DNA of 64,000 bases from Dokdonia sinensis. GTDB taxonomy: Bacteria > Bacteroidota > Bacteroidia > Flavobacteriales > Flavobacteriaceae. Position 1 is the stretch's first letter. Every line of letters starts with the position of its first letter. Where the stretch lies: positions 62,001 through 126,000 of the forward strand of contig NZ_REFV01000008.1 in NCBI RefSeq assembly GCF_003688895.1. Direction: 5' to 3'. This document shows, one piece after another, positions 41,796-51,733 of this stretch. A program made the position numbers and the translations under genes. The notes below the pieces were generated by a model, which saw nothing but the letters and a program-made list of their open reading frames with translations, ran no database searches and was not told the origin of the DNA.

Positions 41796-44700
41796 TTGCT
41801 GTTCGAACGGTACAAAATATTACTACTTGCTCTATTCCTTATTACTTCTTGCAAGGAAAATGTAGATGAAGTATTACGCTTTCGCGAAAGCGTAACCACA
41901 AACATTACCTTCTCTAATACTATTGAGAACACCACAAATCTTAACATCCTTAACTACCTCTATTTCTATAACGGAGCTGGAACTGCCGTTACCGATTTTG
42001 ACGGGGACGGCTTAAAAGACATCTACTTTACCTCAAACGCCCGTGCGGATGAACTATATCTAAATCAAGGAAATTTAGAATTTAAAAATGTCACTTCCAC
42101 ATCAGGAATTTCTAATGTTGAAGGATGGACAACCGGAGTCACCATTGTCGATATTAATAATGATACTAGACCAGACCTCTATATCTCTAAAGTAAGTGGT
42201 CATTTGGATTTAAAAGGACACAACTTACTTTACATAAATCAAGGGATCCAAAATGGAAAACTAACTTTTACCGAAGAAGCCAACAAGTACGGACTTGATT
42301 TTTCAGGATATGGTACGCAAGCAGTTTTCTTTGATTATGATTTGGATGGTGATTTAGACGCCTATCTCCTAAATCATTCTGTACATCCCAACAGTAATTA
42401 CGGTCGAGGTACCAAAAGAAAAAAAGTAGATTCCCTAAGTGGAGATAAATTGCTTAAAAATGATAATGGCACTTATACCGATATTTCAAAAGATGCAGGC
42501 ATCTATCAAAGCATCATAGGCTACGGCTTAGGAATAAGCGTAGGCGACCTAAACGATGACGGCCACCCCGACATTTATGTAGGTAATGACTTTTTTGAAA
42601 ACGACTATCTGTATATTAATCAGCAGGATGGTACTTTTAAAGAGGTAAACAGTTCTGAGGGAGCACTAGGACACTCCACCCATTTCTCGATGGGCAACTC
42701 CATTGCAGATTTGAACAATGATGGTTTACAAGATATTTTTTCGGTAGATATGTTGCCAGATGACTTAAAAACGCTTAAAGCTTCTGGGACAGAATACCCC
42801 TACCCCACATATCAAAATCAATTGCGTAGTGGTTACCAGCCACAATTTATGCAGAACACCTTGCATCTCAATAGGGGGAACGGTACATTTTCAGAAACCG
42901 CTTTTCAGAGCGGTATTTCAGCGACAGAATGGTCGTGGGCACCACTTACTGCAGACTTTGACAACGATGGAAATAAAGATATCTTCATCACAAACGGTAT
43001 CCAAGGAGCTACTAACGATATGGATTTCATTAATTTCATATCAAATGAAAGTATCCAAAAAAGACTAGGCGCAGGAATGAAGGCCGAAGATTTAAGCTTC
43101 ACCAAAGAACTACCCCAAAAGAAAACCCCGAACTACCTCTTTAAAAACAAAGGAAACGGAACCTTTGAGGATGTTAGTAATACTTGGATGAAGACGAAGC
43201 CTTCTTTCAGCAACGGGGCTTCTTATGCCGATTTGGACAATGACGGGGATTTGGACATTATCATCAACAACGTAAACGAAAGAGCGACTATTCTAGAAAA
43301 CAGAACGACAGAATTAGACAGTATAAACAATTATCTGAATGTCTCTTTTTCAGGCCCAGATAAAAACCGTCTGGGAATAGGCGCAAAAGTTATTGTATAT
43401 CATAAAAAAGAACAACAGCTTTTTGAAAACTATACAACAACCGGTTATCTCTCTGCGGTCGCTCCAGAGATTCACGTAGGACTAGGCGCAAAAGACAAAA
43501 TTGATTCGCTCAAAGTGATTTGGCCAGACAAGAAATACGAGACCATTGCAAATCCAGAAATCAAGACAAGCCTCACAGTTTCTTATAGCAATGCCTCTGG
43601 AAACTACTATAAAAACAAGCAAAGCACTTCACAAAACCTAATCTCTAACACCTCGATGTCATTAACTTACAATCACGAGGACGGAATTTCATTTGAATTT
43701 GATCGCGAGCCTTTAGTTCCCTACGCCAGCACAAATCGTGGTGGTAAAGTGATTGCTGGAGATTTAAATAATGACACTCTAGATGACCTCATCACGCTGG
43801 GTGCCAAAGGTCAAGAAACAAAATATTGGCTACAAAACGCCGACGGTACTTTTGTCGAAAAGCAATTTAAAAATGACGCTTCATATCTCATAAATGAAGA
43901 CATAGACGCAATTATTTTTGATGCGAACGGAGATAAGCTAAACGACATAGTCATCGTAAGTGGAGGTAACGAAATTAAAAGCGGGGAAGCGCTACAACCT
44001 CGTCTTTATCTGCAACAGGACGGTACATTCACTTTACACTCTTTAGCCTTTCAAGGTGCCGAAATGAATGCCTCTTCCGTTACCGCAGTAGATTATGACA
44101 ATGATAGTGACTTGGATGTCGTGATAACGTCTAACGCCATCCCACAATCGTTTGGTGCCAAGCCTAAACAGTTTGTATTCAATAATGACGGCAATGGAAA
44201 TTTTATAGATGTGTCAGAAACCTTCGGTAAAGCATTGCGCAACATAGGTAATGTACAGCATATTTCTTGGGTAGATATGGACGGCAACGGATTTCAGGAT
44301 GCGATTGTTTCTGGACACTGGATGCCTATCACGATTTTACTCAATGATGGGAAAAGGCTTGAGTCACTTGAGAATGCGACCTTACCCAGCACAAGTGGCT
44401 GGTGGAATACGCACGAAGTGGCAGATTTTGATAACGACGGTGACCTCGATATCTTTGCTGGAAACTGGGGGCTTAATACTCGGCTCACCGCTTCTGCGGA
44501 GGAACCGCTTAAGTTGTATCGTAACGACTTTGACGATAATGGGAAAATTGACCCCATTCTCACCTATTTCTACAAAGGAGAGGAAACTGTTTTGGCCTCA
44601 AAGGATGAACTCGTAAAACAGCTACCCTTTATAAACAAGGAGTTTTTGAGTTATAACGCTTTCGCGAAAGCGGAACTAACCCAACTATTCCCCGTAAAAA

Positions 44701-45098
44701 AACTAAAATCTGCCGAAATTAAAGAAGTGCAAACCCTAGCCTCAGTATACATCGAAAATCTAGGCAATGGCGATTTTAAAATCACTGAATTACCATTCCT
44801 TGCACAAGTTTCCTCTGTATACGACTTTCTTGTAGAAGACTTCAATAAAGATGGTTTTATGGACGTTATCCTTGTTGGTAATGACTATGAAATAAGCACC
44901 CAACTCGGTAGGTTAGACGGGTCTCAAGGCTTACTTTTGCTCAACAATAAACGTGGCTTTTTTGAAGCAAAAGAGAAGCAAGATTTTAATATTTCTGGTG
45001 CTTCAAGAAGCATCAAAAAAATCACGATTAATGACAGCACTTATTATGTTGTCGGACGAAATAATGACACACCGCTTTTTTTAAAGAAAGAAGAATAA
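41796..45098 (+). CDS. FG-GAP/ASPIC (CRTAC1-like) giant lipoprotein, paralogue 1
   Basis: 1100 residues. The only sensible start is the TTG at 41796, since the lipoprotein signal KILLLALFLITSC (Cys ~19) follows directly and no ATG precedes it. About a dozen calcium-binding FG-GAP/VCBS motifs (DxDxDGxxD, as in DFDGDGLKDIYF, DYDLDGDLDAYL, DFDNDGNKDIFI) build a beta-propeller. An ASPIC/UnbV domain sits at ~525-595 (GIGAKVIVYHKK, IHVGLGAKDKIDSLKVIWPD), then a second set of FG-GAP motifs. Such proteins bind ligands or partners at the surface. Palindrome copies lie at 41874 (RFRES, just after the lipid Cys) and 44657 (AFAKA). Confidence 0.87.
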   Translation: MLFERYKILLLALFLITSCKENVDEVLRFRESVTTNITFSNTIENTTNLNILNYLYFYNGAGTAVTDFDGDGLKDIYFTSNARADELYLNQGNLEFKNVTSTSGISNVEGWTTGVTIVDINNDTRPDLYISKVSGHLDLKGHNLLYINQGIQNGKLTFTEEANKYGLDFSGYGTQAVFFDYDLDGDLDAYLLNHSVHPNSNYGRGTKRKKVDSLSGDKLLKNDNGTYTDISKDAGIYQSIIGYGLGISVGDLNDDGHPDIYVGNDFFENDYLYINQQDGTFKEVNSSEGALGHSTHFSMGNSIADLNNDGLQDIFSVDMLPDDLKTLKASGTEYPYPTYQNQLRSGYQPQFMQNTLHLNRGNGTFSETAFQSGISATEWSWAPLTADFDNDGNKDIFITNGIQGATNDMDFINFISNESIQKRLGAGMKAEDLSFTKELPQKKTPNYLFKNKGNGTFEDVSNTWMKTKPSFSNGASYADLDNDGDLDIIINNVNERATILENRTTELDSINNYLNVSFSGPDKNRLGIGAKVIVYHKKEQQLFENYTTTGYLSAVAPEIHVGLGAKDKIDSLKVIWPDKKYETIANPEIKTSLTVSYSNASGNYYKNKQSTSQNLISNTSMSLTYNHEDGISFEFDREPLVPYASTNRGGKVIAGDLNNDTLDDLITLGAKGQETKYWLQNADGTFVEKQFKNDASYLINEDIDAIIFDANGDKLNDIVIVSGGNEIKSGEALQPRLYLQQDGTFTLHSLAFQGAEMNASSVTAVDYDNDSDLDVVITSNAIPQSFGAKPKQFVFNNDGNGNFIDVSETFGKALRNIGNVQHISWVDMDGNGFQDAIVSGHWMPITILLNDGKRLESLENATLPSTSGWWNTHEVADFDNDGDLDIFAGNWGLNTRLTASAEEPLKLYRNDFDDNGKIDPILTYFYKGEETVLASKDELVKQLPFINKEFLSYNAFAKAELTQLFPVKKLKSAEIKEVQTLASVYIENLGNGDFKITELPFLAQVSSVYDFLVEDFNKDGFMDVILVGNDYEISTQLGRLDGSQGLLLLNNKRGFFEAKEKQDFNISGASRSIKKITINDSTYYVVGRNNDTPLFLKKEE
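41874..41895. repeat. Dispersed palindrome, exact 22-bp copy
   Basis: In the linker right after the lipid-anchored Cys of FG-GAP paralogue 1, read as RFRES. Confidence 0.95.
44657..44672. repeat. Dispersed palindrome, exact copy
   Basis: Second copy in FG-GAP paralogue 1, read as AFAKA. Confidence 0.95.
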
Positions 45099-45101
45099 TT
45101 T

Positions 45102-48100
45102 ATGAACTTACAGAAAACGTTTTGCCTCCTAGGCGCTTTCACTATACTACTTTTCGTTTCTGGTTGCGATGCTGATGCTCCTAAGGAAACGGCAGTTGCT
45201 CAAAATGAGGACACCTTATTTACTCTAATGCCATCAGACAGTACGGGAATAGACTTTTTTAATGCCATTAAGAATGAAAAGAATTTCAACATTTTTAAAT
45301 ACCGCAACTTTTATAACGGCGGTGGGGTTGCTATAGGCGACATAAACAACGATGGTCTGGCGGATATTTATATGTCTGCAAACCAGGGTAAGAACCAATT
45401 ATATCTTAATAAGGGAAATTTCCAGTTTGAGAACATAACCGAAAAAGCTGGCGTGGGCGGGAACAAACCGTGGTCCACTGGAACGCTAATGGCAGATGTT
45501 AATGCTGATGGGTTGCTAGATATCTATGTAAGCAATGCGGGTAATCTGGAAGGAAACAATCACGATAATGACCTCTACATAAACAACGGGGACTTGACCT
45601 TTACGGAAAGTGCCGAAAAATATAATCTTGCCAAAACAGGTTTCTCCACCCACGCTACATTCTTTGACTACGATAAAGACGGAGACCTAGATGTGTACAT
45701 TCTTAACAACAGTAATATTCCTGTAAATAGCTTGGGCTACGCAGAGCAACGCGATAAACGCGCGCAGGACTGGGAAAATGTGCCGGATATCTTCCGAGGT
45801 GTGGGAGATTTATTAATGCGCAATGACGGCGACACCTTTACTGATGTGAGTGAGGAAGCAGGGATATATGGAAGTTTGATAGGTTTCGGTCTCGGTGTGA
45901 TGGTTACAGATATTAACAATGATTTGTATCCAGATATTTATGTGTCTAACGATTTCTATGAAAGAGATTACCTCTACCTAAACAATCAAGACGGCACGTT
46001 TACCGAGGATATTAAGAACTGGACGTCGCACCTAAGCCTCTCTGCAATGGGCGTAGATTTTGCAGATGTGAATAATGACGGCCTCCAAGACGTATTTATT
46101 ACAGATATGCTCCCCGACGGCGAGGAAACTGTAAAATCTGTAATGGAGTTTGATGGTTATGATGTCTATAAAACAAAACAGCGTAAGGATTTTTACCAGC
46201 AGTTTATTCAGAACACATTGCAGATAAACAATGGCAACGGTTCCTTTTCTGAAACCGCCTATTTCAGTGGCGTAGAGGCTACCGACTGGAGCTGGTCTGG
46301 TGTACTGTTTGATATGGATAACGACGGCTACCGCGATATTTATGTGACAAATGGTATCAATCACGATCTAACAGACCTGGACTTTGTAGATTTTTTTGCA
46401 AATGATATAATACAGAAAATGGCACTTACGGGTAAAAAGCAAGCCATAGATTCAATAATCAATAAAATGCCACAACGCCCCGTTCCCAACTATGCCTTCC
46501 GCAACAATGGTGATATCACATTTACAAATAAGGCAGACGACTGGGGTTTGGGAATTAAAAGTATGTCTAACGGCGCCGCTTACGGAGATTTAGACAACGA
46601 TGGAGACCTGGACCTCGTGGTAAATAATGTAAATATGGATTCCTTTGTGTACCGGAATAATACACAAGAAAAAACGGACAATAATTACCTCCAGCTCACA
46701 TTTCAAGGACAAGATAAGAATCCATTTGCAGTGGGAACTTCGGTAAGATTGTATTACGATGGCAACAGCTATTTACAGGAATTAATTCCCTCACGTGGTT
46801 TCCAGTCTTCAATGGATTATAAAATGACCATTGGTCTGGGCGAGACTAAAAAAGTTGATTCGCTCCGCGTGATTTGGCCCAACGATGCCACACAGTTACT
46901 CAACAATGTGCAAGCAAACCAACTGCTCACAATGAAGCAAAGCGAGGCGACTCAGACCTACATCCCGCCTTCAAAAAAGACAAAAGCACTTTTTACGGAG
47001 TTACCTAATAATAACCTTGTTGCTCACAAAGAGAACAGCTATAACGACTTTGACTACGAGGGGCTTATTGCAAAGCAACTCTCGCAGGAAGGTCCTTCTC
47101 TGGCCGTAGGCGATGTGAACGGAGACGGCAATGACGATATTTATCTGGGCGGCGCGAGTGGTCAGCCTGGACAATTGTATATGCATTCTGGCGACGGAAA
47201 ATTGAAGAGTGTTACTATTCCCGCTTTCGCGAAAGATGCCTCCCTCGAAGATACCGCTTCCATATTTATAGATGTAGATAACGACGGAGATCTAGACCTA
47301 ATGGCAGGCTCCGGCGGAAACGAAGTAGGCAAAAACGTAAATTATCGTCCTCGACTCTACTTTAACGACGGAAAAGGAAATTTCACAAAATCCGCAACCG
47401 AACTACCGAGCGCTTTTCAGAACATATCAGTTCTAGCACCTTATGATTTTGATGCAGACGGAGACGTAGATGTATTTGTAGGGTCGCGAAGCGTTGTAGG
47501 TGTTTACGGAGTAGACCCAAAACACTCCTTCCTAGAAAATGACGGAAAGGGTAACTTTACCGAAAGTGTAGAACGTGTCGCTTTCCCGCTGAAAGATGCA
47601 GGGATGATTACAGATGCAAAATGGCTGGACATAGACGGAGATAATAAAAAAGACCTACTCACCATTTCAGAATGGGGCACGCCTCAAATTTTCCGTAATA
47701 ATGGCCGAAGACTTACAAAAATGAAATCCTCGCTAGACAGCCTACACGGCTGGTGGAACGTGCTGGAATTAGAAGATCTGGACAAAGACGGGGACTTAGA
47801 CCTGATTATTGGGAACGAGGGAACAAACCTACATTACAAACCAATGCCCGAAGCACCGCTCAAGATGTACATCAACGATTTTGACAACAACGGAACCATT
47901 GAGCAGATAACGACATTTAACCAAGACGGAAAGGACTACCCTATTCACCAGAAAAAGGAACTTACGGCGCAACTTGTAAAGCTTAAAAAACAAAATTTGA
48001 AAGCATCAGAGTATGCCACAAAAACCATTCAGGAACTTTTCCCAGCGAGTGAATCCTTCAACAACTCAATCGTAAAAAAAGTTGAGACCGGAGCTTCAGT

Positions 48101-48461
48101 AATTGCAATAAATGAGGGCAACGGAAACTTCACGATTAAAGAACTCCCCTATCGTGTGCAACTTTCCTGCGTTTGTGGGATTACCTGCACAGACGTAAAC
48201 AATGATGGGAATACAGATATCATCCTAGGCGGAAACAACTTTGAATTTAAACCTCAATATTCCCAACTAGATGCAAACTACGGAAGCGTTCTTTTAGGAA
48301 ATGGAAAGAATGAATTTGCGTGGCAAGACTACGGTCAGAGTGGTTTTTACGTGCGTGATGAAATCAAGCATATCTCACAATTCAAAGACAAGAACGACAA
48401 TACCTTCTTTATGGTAGCTATTAATAATCAGAAACCTAAGATTTTTAAGCGCAATGATTAG
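45102..48461 (+). CDS. FG-GAP/ASPIC (CRTAC1-like) giant lipoprotein, paralogue 2
   Basis: 1119 residues with a lipoprotein signal (TILLFVSGC, Cys ~22). The layout mirrors its neighbours: N-terminal FG-GAP propeller (GDINNDGLADIYMSANQ, DVNADGLLDIYV, DYDKDGDLDVYI), ASPIC/UnbV at ~540-610 (NPFAVGTSVRLYYDG, MTIGLGETKKVDSLRVIWPND), and a second FG-GAP series (GDVNGDGNDDIYLGGASG). The segment NFYNGGGVAIGDINNDG is shared almost word for word with paralogue 3. It starts 3 nt after paralogue 1 and overlaps paralogue 3 by 8 nt, so they arose by tandem duplication and are co-transcribed. A palindrome copy (14/16) lies at 47222. Confidence 0.88.
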   Translation: MNLQKTFCLLGAFTILLFVSGCDADAPKETAVAQNEDTLFTLMPSDSTGIDFFNAIKNEKNFNIFKYRNFYNGGGVAIGDINNDGLADIYMSANQGKNQLYLNKGNFQFENITEKAGVGGNKPWSTGTLMADVNADGLLDIYVSNAGNLEGNNHDNDLYINNGDLTFTESAEKYNLAKTGFSTHATFFDYDKDGDLDVYILNNSNIPVNSLGYAEQRDKRAQDWENVPDIFRGVGDLLMRNDGDTFTDVSEEAGIYGSLIGFGLGVMVTDINNDLYPDIYVSNDFYERDYLYLNNQDGTFTEDIKNWTSHLSLSAMGVDFADVNNDGLQDVFITDMLPDGEETVKSVMEFDGYDVYKTKQRKDFYQQFIQNTLQINNGNGSFSETAYFSGVEATDWSWSGVLFDMDNDGYRDIYVTNGINHDLTDLDFVDFFANDIIQKMALTGKKQAIDSIINKMPQRPVPNYAFRNNGDITFTNKADDWGLGIKSMSNGAAYGDLDNDGDLDLVVNNVNMDSFVYRNNTQEKTDNNYLQLTFQGQDKNPFAVGTSVRLYYDGNSYLQELIPSRGFQSSMDYKMTIGLGETKKVDSLRVIWPNDATQLLNNVQANQLLTMKQSEATQTYIPPSKKTKALFTELPNNNLVAHKENSYNDFDYEGLIAKQLSQEGPSLAVGDVNGDGNDDIYLGGASGQPGQLYMHSGDGKLKSVTIPAFAKDASLEDTASIFIDVDNDGDLDLMAGSGGNEVGKNVNYRPRLYFNDGKGNFTKSATELPSAFQNISVLAPYDFDADGDVDVFVGSRSVVGVYGVDPKHSFLENDGKGNFTESVERVAFPLKDAGMITDAKWLDIDGDNKKDLLTISEWGTPQIFRNNGRRLTKMKSSLDSLHGWWNVLELEDLDKDGDLDLIIGNEGTNLHYKPMPEAPLKMYINDFDNNGTIEQITTFNQDGKDYPIHQKKELTAQLVKLKKQNLKASEYATKTIQELFPASESFNNSIVKKVETGASVIAINEGNGNFTIKELPYRVQLSCVCGITCTDVNNDGNTDIILGGNNFEFKPQYSQLDANYGSVLLGNGKNEFAWQDYGQSGFYVRDEIKHISQFKDKNDNTFFMVAINNQKPKIFKRND
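47222..47237. repeat. Dispersed palindrome, 14/16 match
   Basis: CGCTTTCGCGAAAGAT in FG-GAP paralogue 2, read as AFAKD. Confidence 0.7.
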
Positions 48462-51400
48462 ACGGCTAACTATTGGACTTATCCTTATAGCATTTTGGAG
48501 TTGTGACAAAGAGCCAGAGCTCTTTACAAATCCGAGTGCCCAAGAAACAGGCCTCGACTTTGTAAATACGCTTACAGAAAGTGACGACCTCAATATTCTA
48601 GACTACCTCTATTTTTATAACGGTGGTGGCGTCGCGGTAGGAGACATAAATAATGACGATCTACCCGATATTTACCTCTCGGGAAACCAAGTGAAAAACA
48701 AACTTTACCTCAACAAAGGGAATCTTAAGTTCGAAGATATTACAGCTACTGCTGGTGTCGCCGGAAATAGTGACTGGAATACAGGAACCATTATGGGCGA
48801 TGTAAATAATGATGGACTTCTGGACATTTACGTGTGTGCCGTTGTGGGAATAAACGGTTTTGGGGGACACAATGAACTTTTCATAAACAACGGAGACAAC
48901 ACCTTTACAGAAAGCGCAGGGAAATACGGACTCGATTTTGACACTTACAGCTCTTCTGGAGCATTTTTGGATTATGATGGAGATGGAGATTTGGATTTGT
49001 ACTTGCTCAATCACGCCGTGCACACACAAGATTCCTTCGGCAAAGCAGATTTAAGATATACGCGCAATTATGAAACGGGCGATCGTTTAATGCGCAACGA
49101 CGGTGGCACCTTTACAGATGTGAGCGAGGAGGCAGGAATAATTGGCGGTATAAACAGCTACGGTCTAGGCGTCGCCATTGCCGATTTTAACCAAGACGGA
49201 CGACCTGATATCTACGTGGGAAACGATTTTCACGAGGATGATTATTATTACTTGAATCAAGGGAAGGATAGTACGGGTGTAGTACGCTTTCGCGAAAGCT
49301 TAAAAGACCACTTTGGCCACACATCGCGTTTCTCTATGGGTAACGATGTGGCAGATATCAATCATGATGGCTGGCCAGATATGATTTCCTTAGATATGCT
49401 CGCCGAAGATGAAAAAGTACTCAAGGCCTCTGAAGGTGACGATCCTATCCAAACCTTAAAACTCCGCACCGAACGTTACGGTTATCACTACCAGTTTACG
49501 CGCAATATGCTTTATGTAAATCAGCAAGGATACGATTATCAGGAGACGGCATTGTTGAGTGGAGTCTCTGCAACAGACTGGAGCTGGAGCGCCCTTTTTG
49601 CCGATTTTAATCAAGATGCACAGCAAGATTTGTTTATTTCAAACGGTATCCCAAAACGCCCTAACGACCTGGATTACATCAACTTTGTATCCAGCGACCA
49701 AATTCAAAACAAAATAAGCAACACAAAACTGATGGACCAAAAGGCCATCGACCTGATGCCTCGTGGTAATGCGCATAATTACGTTTTTGAAGGGACGTCT
49801 TCTCTAAAATTCAACGATAAGTCTAAGGCTTGGATTAAAAACGACACACTAATTTCTGGTGCCACGGCGCTAAGTGATTTGGATAATGATGGTGATATTG
49901 ACATTGTGGTAAACAACCTAAATAGCCCTGTAGCTGTATATGTGAATAAGACGAATGAGCAAGCAAACTACCTAAAAATTAAACCCAAGTATTCAGATAG
50001 AAATCCATTTGGGATAGGGACAAAAGTGATTTCCTATCATAAGGGCATCAAGCAGTACAAGGAGTTGTACACCGCTCGTGGTTTTCAGGCATCTTCGGAG
50101 CCTCTAATACATTTTGGCTATGGCAATGACAACACGGTCGATTCTCTGCGCGTGATTTGGCCCGACGGCACCACACAGCTATTGAAATCGGTTGCTACGA
50201 ACCAAACGCTCAAGATTAAGCCTGAGAACAACAAACAATTTGATTATACTACCTTAAAGCCTGAACATTCAGCGCTTTTTGAAAAGGTAGATGGAAATCT
50301 AGGGCTCAATTTCAAGCACGAAGAGGATGATTATCTGGATTATAACAGGCAAAAACTCATTCCGTATCAAATTTCCGACCGCGGACCTGCTGTTGCTGTG
50401 GGTGACCTAAATGGTGACGGAAAAGAGGATATTTTCTTTGGTAGTTCGAAGTTTAAGGACTCTCAGGTTTATGTGCAACAGGATTCTATTGGCGAAGGTG
50501 GCGCTTTCGCGAAAGCGTACAAATCATCATTAGCTACAAACAACGTTACCGAAGATGTCGTAGCCACCATTGCAGATTTTAACGGAAACGGTAAAAACGA
50601 ACTGTTTTTAGGAACAGGCGGTGGCGATTTTTACAATAGGGCAAAGGCGCTTAAGGACGTTTATTTTTCTGTTCAAGATTCGACATTAGTCGCTCAGCAA
50701 CTTCCTGAGATGTTTGAAAACGCTTCTGTGATCGCACCCTATGATTACGATAGTGATGGTGATATAGATGTTTTCATCGGGAATCAAGCGGTCACTAATG
50801 ATTTTGGGGCAATGCCTACCTCCTATTTGCTCGAAAATGACAAGGGACAATTTATGATAGCTGATGCTAGCGATTTAAGCAATCTCGGGATGGTGACAGA
50901 TGCCATTTGGAATGATTTTGATAACGACGGAACTAAAGATTTAATTGTCGTGGGAGAATGGATGGCACCTCAGTTTTACAAGAATACCAATGGCAAACTT
51001 ACTCGAGTAAATCTTACAAAGGAGAAACTTAAAGGCCTCTGGCAGGCGATTGTTCCATTTGATATCGATGGAGATGGTGATACCGATTATATTCTGGGCA
51101 ACTGGGGAGAAAACAGCAAGTTTACTGCAAGTGAAGATGTTCCATTACGTATGTATTACAAGGATTTTGACGATAATGGGCAAACAGAAACTGTGGTTGC
51201 GACTCAAAAAAATGGGAAATACCATCCGCTTGAAGATTTTAATAATCTCTCCTCACAGATGGTAAGCCTGCGCAAGAAATTTAATACGTACTCCAGTTTT
51301 GCAGGGAAATCTGTAGAAGAAATCTTTGAATCAAAAGAGCTCAAAGATGCTCAAATCCTTGATGTAGAAACGTTGAAATCAGGGTTCTTGCGCAATGATA

Positions 51401-51729
51401 ATGGTGCTTTTACTTTTATGCCTTTTGGTTTAGAAATGCAAGTGTCGCCCATAATGGCTTTTTGTACATTTGATTTTGACGGAGACGGCAAAGATGAAGT
51501 CCTAGCAGGTGGAAATTACTTTGGCGTAAAACCCTATCACGGTAGGTTTGATTCTTTCTCTGGCGCATTGATTAACACGGAGACTGACATTATCTCAGGA
51601 CACCGACTTGGCTTGGATTTTGCACAAAAATCACTACGTCATTTAAACATTATTAACGTTAAGAAACAACCATACTTGCTCGCAACATTTAATAACGACA
51701 GCTCGCAGGTATATCGTTTAAAGAAATAA
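48454..51729 (+). CDS. FG-GAP/ASPIC (CRTAC1-like) giant lipoprotein, paralogue 3
   Basis: 1091 residues with a lipoprotein signal (GLILIAFWSC, Cys ~14). FG-GAP motifs (GDINNDDLPDIYLSGNQ, DYDGDGDLDLYLL, DFNQDGRPDIYV), ASPIC/UnbV at ~516-590 (NPFGIGTKVISYHKG, IHFGYGNDNTVDSLRVIWPDG) and a second FG-GAP set (GDLNGDGKEDIFFGSS, DYDSDGDIDVFIG) follow. Its ATG overlaps the end of paralogue 2 by 8 nt. It carries two palindrome copies, 49285 (RFRES) and 50502 (AFAKA). The haloperoxidase gene begins 4 nt after it, placing all four lipoproteins in one operon. The ligand is unknown. Confidence 0.88.
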   Translation: MIRRLTIGLILIAFWSCDKEPELFTNPSAQETGLDFVNTLTESDDLNILDYLYFYNGGGVAVGDINNDDLPDIYLSGNQVKNKLYLNKGNLKFEDITATAGVAGNSDWNTGTIMGDVNNDGLLDIYVCAVVGINGFGGHNELFINNGDNTFTESAGKYGLDFDTYSSSGAFLDYDGDGDLDLYLLNHAVHTQDSFGKADLRYTRNYETGDRLMRNDGGTFTDVSEEAGIIGGINSYGLGVAIADFNQDGRPDIYVGNDFHEDDYYYLNQGKDSTGVVRFRESLKDHFGHTSRFSMGNDVADINHDGWPDMISLDMLAEDEKVLKASEGDDPIQTLKLRTERYGYHYQFTRNMLYVNQQGYDYQETALLSGVSATDWSWSALFADFNQDAQQDLFISNGIPKRPNDLDYINFVSSDQIQNKISNTKLMDQKAIDLMPRGNAHNYVFEGTSSLKFNDKSKAWIKNDTLISGATALSDLDNDGDIDIVVNNLNSPVAVYVNKTNEQANYLKIKPKYSDRNPFGIGTKVISYHKGIKQYKELYTARGFQASSEPLIHFGYGNDNTVDSLRVIWPDGTTQLLKSVATNQTLKIKPENNKQFDYTTLKPEHSALFEKVDGNLGLNFKHEEDDYLDYNRQKLIPYQISDRGPAVAVGDLNGDGKEDIFFGSSKFKDSQVYVQQDSIGEGGAFAKAYKSSLATNNVTEDVVATIADFNGNGKNELFLGTGGGDFYNRAKALKDVYFSVQDSTLVAQQLPEMFENASVIAPYDYDSDGDIDVFIGNQAVTNDFGAMPTSYLLENDKGQFMIADASDLSNLGMVTDAIWNDFDNDGTKDLIVVGEWMAPQFYKNTNGKLTRVNLTKEKLKGLWQAIVPFDIDGDGDTDYILGNWGENSKFTASEDVPLRMYYKDFDDNGQTETVVATQKNGKYHPLEDFNNLSSQMVSLRKKFNTYSSFAGKSVEEIFESKELKDAQILDVETLKSGFLRNDNGAFTFMPFGLEMQVSPIMAFCTFDFDGDGKDEVLAGGNYFGVKPYHGRFDSFSGALINTETDIISGHRLGLDFAQKSLRHLNIINVKKQPYLLATFNNDSSQVYRLKK
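49285..49300. repeat. Dispersed palindrome, 15/16 match
   Basis: CGCTTTCGCGAAAGCT in FG-GAP paralogue 3, read as RFRES. Confidence 0.85.
50502..50517. repeat. Dispersed palindrome, exact copy
   Basis: Second copy in FG-GAP paralogue 3, read as AFAKA after the GEGG loop. Confidence 0.95.
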
Positions 51730-51733
51730 TACA

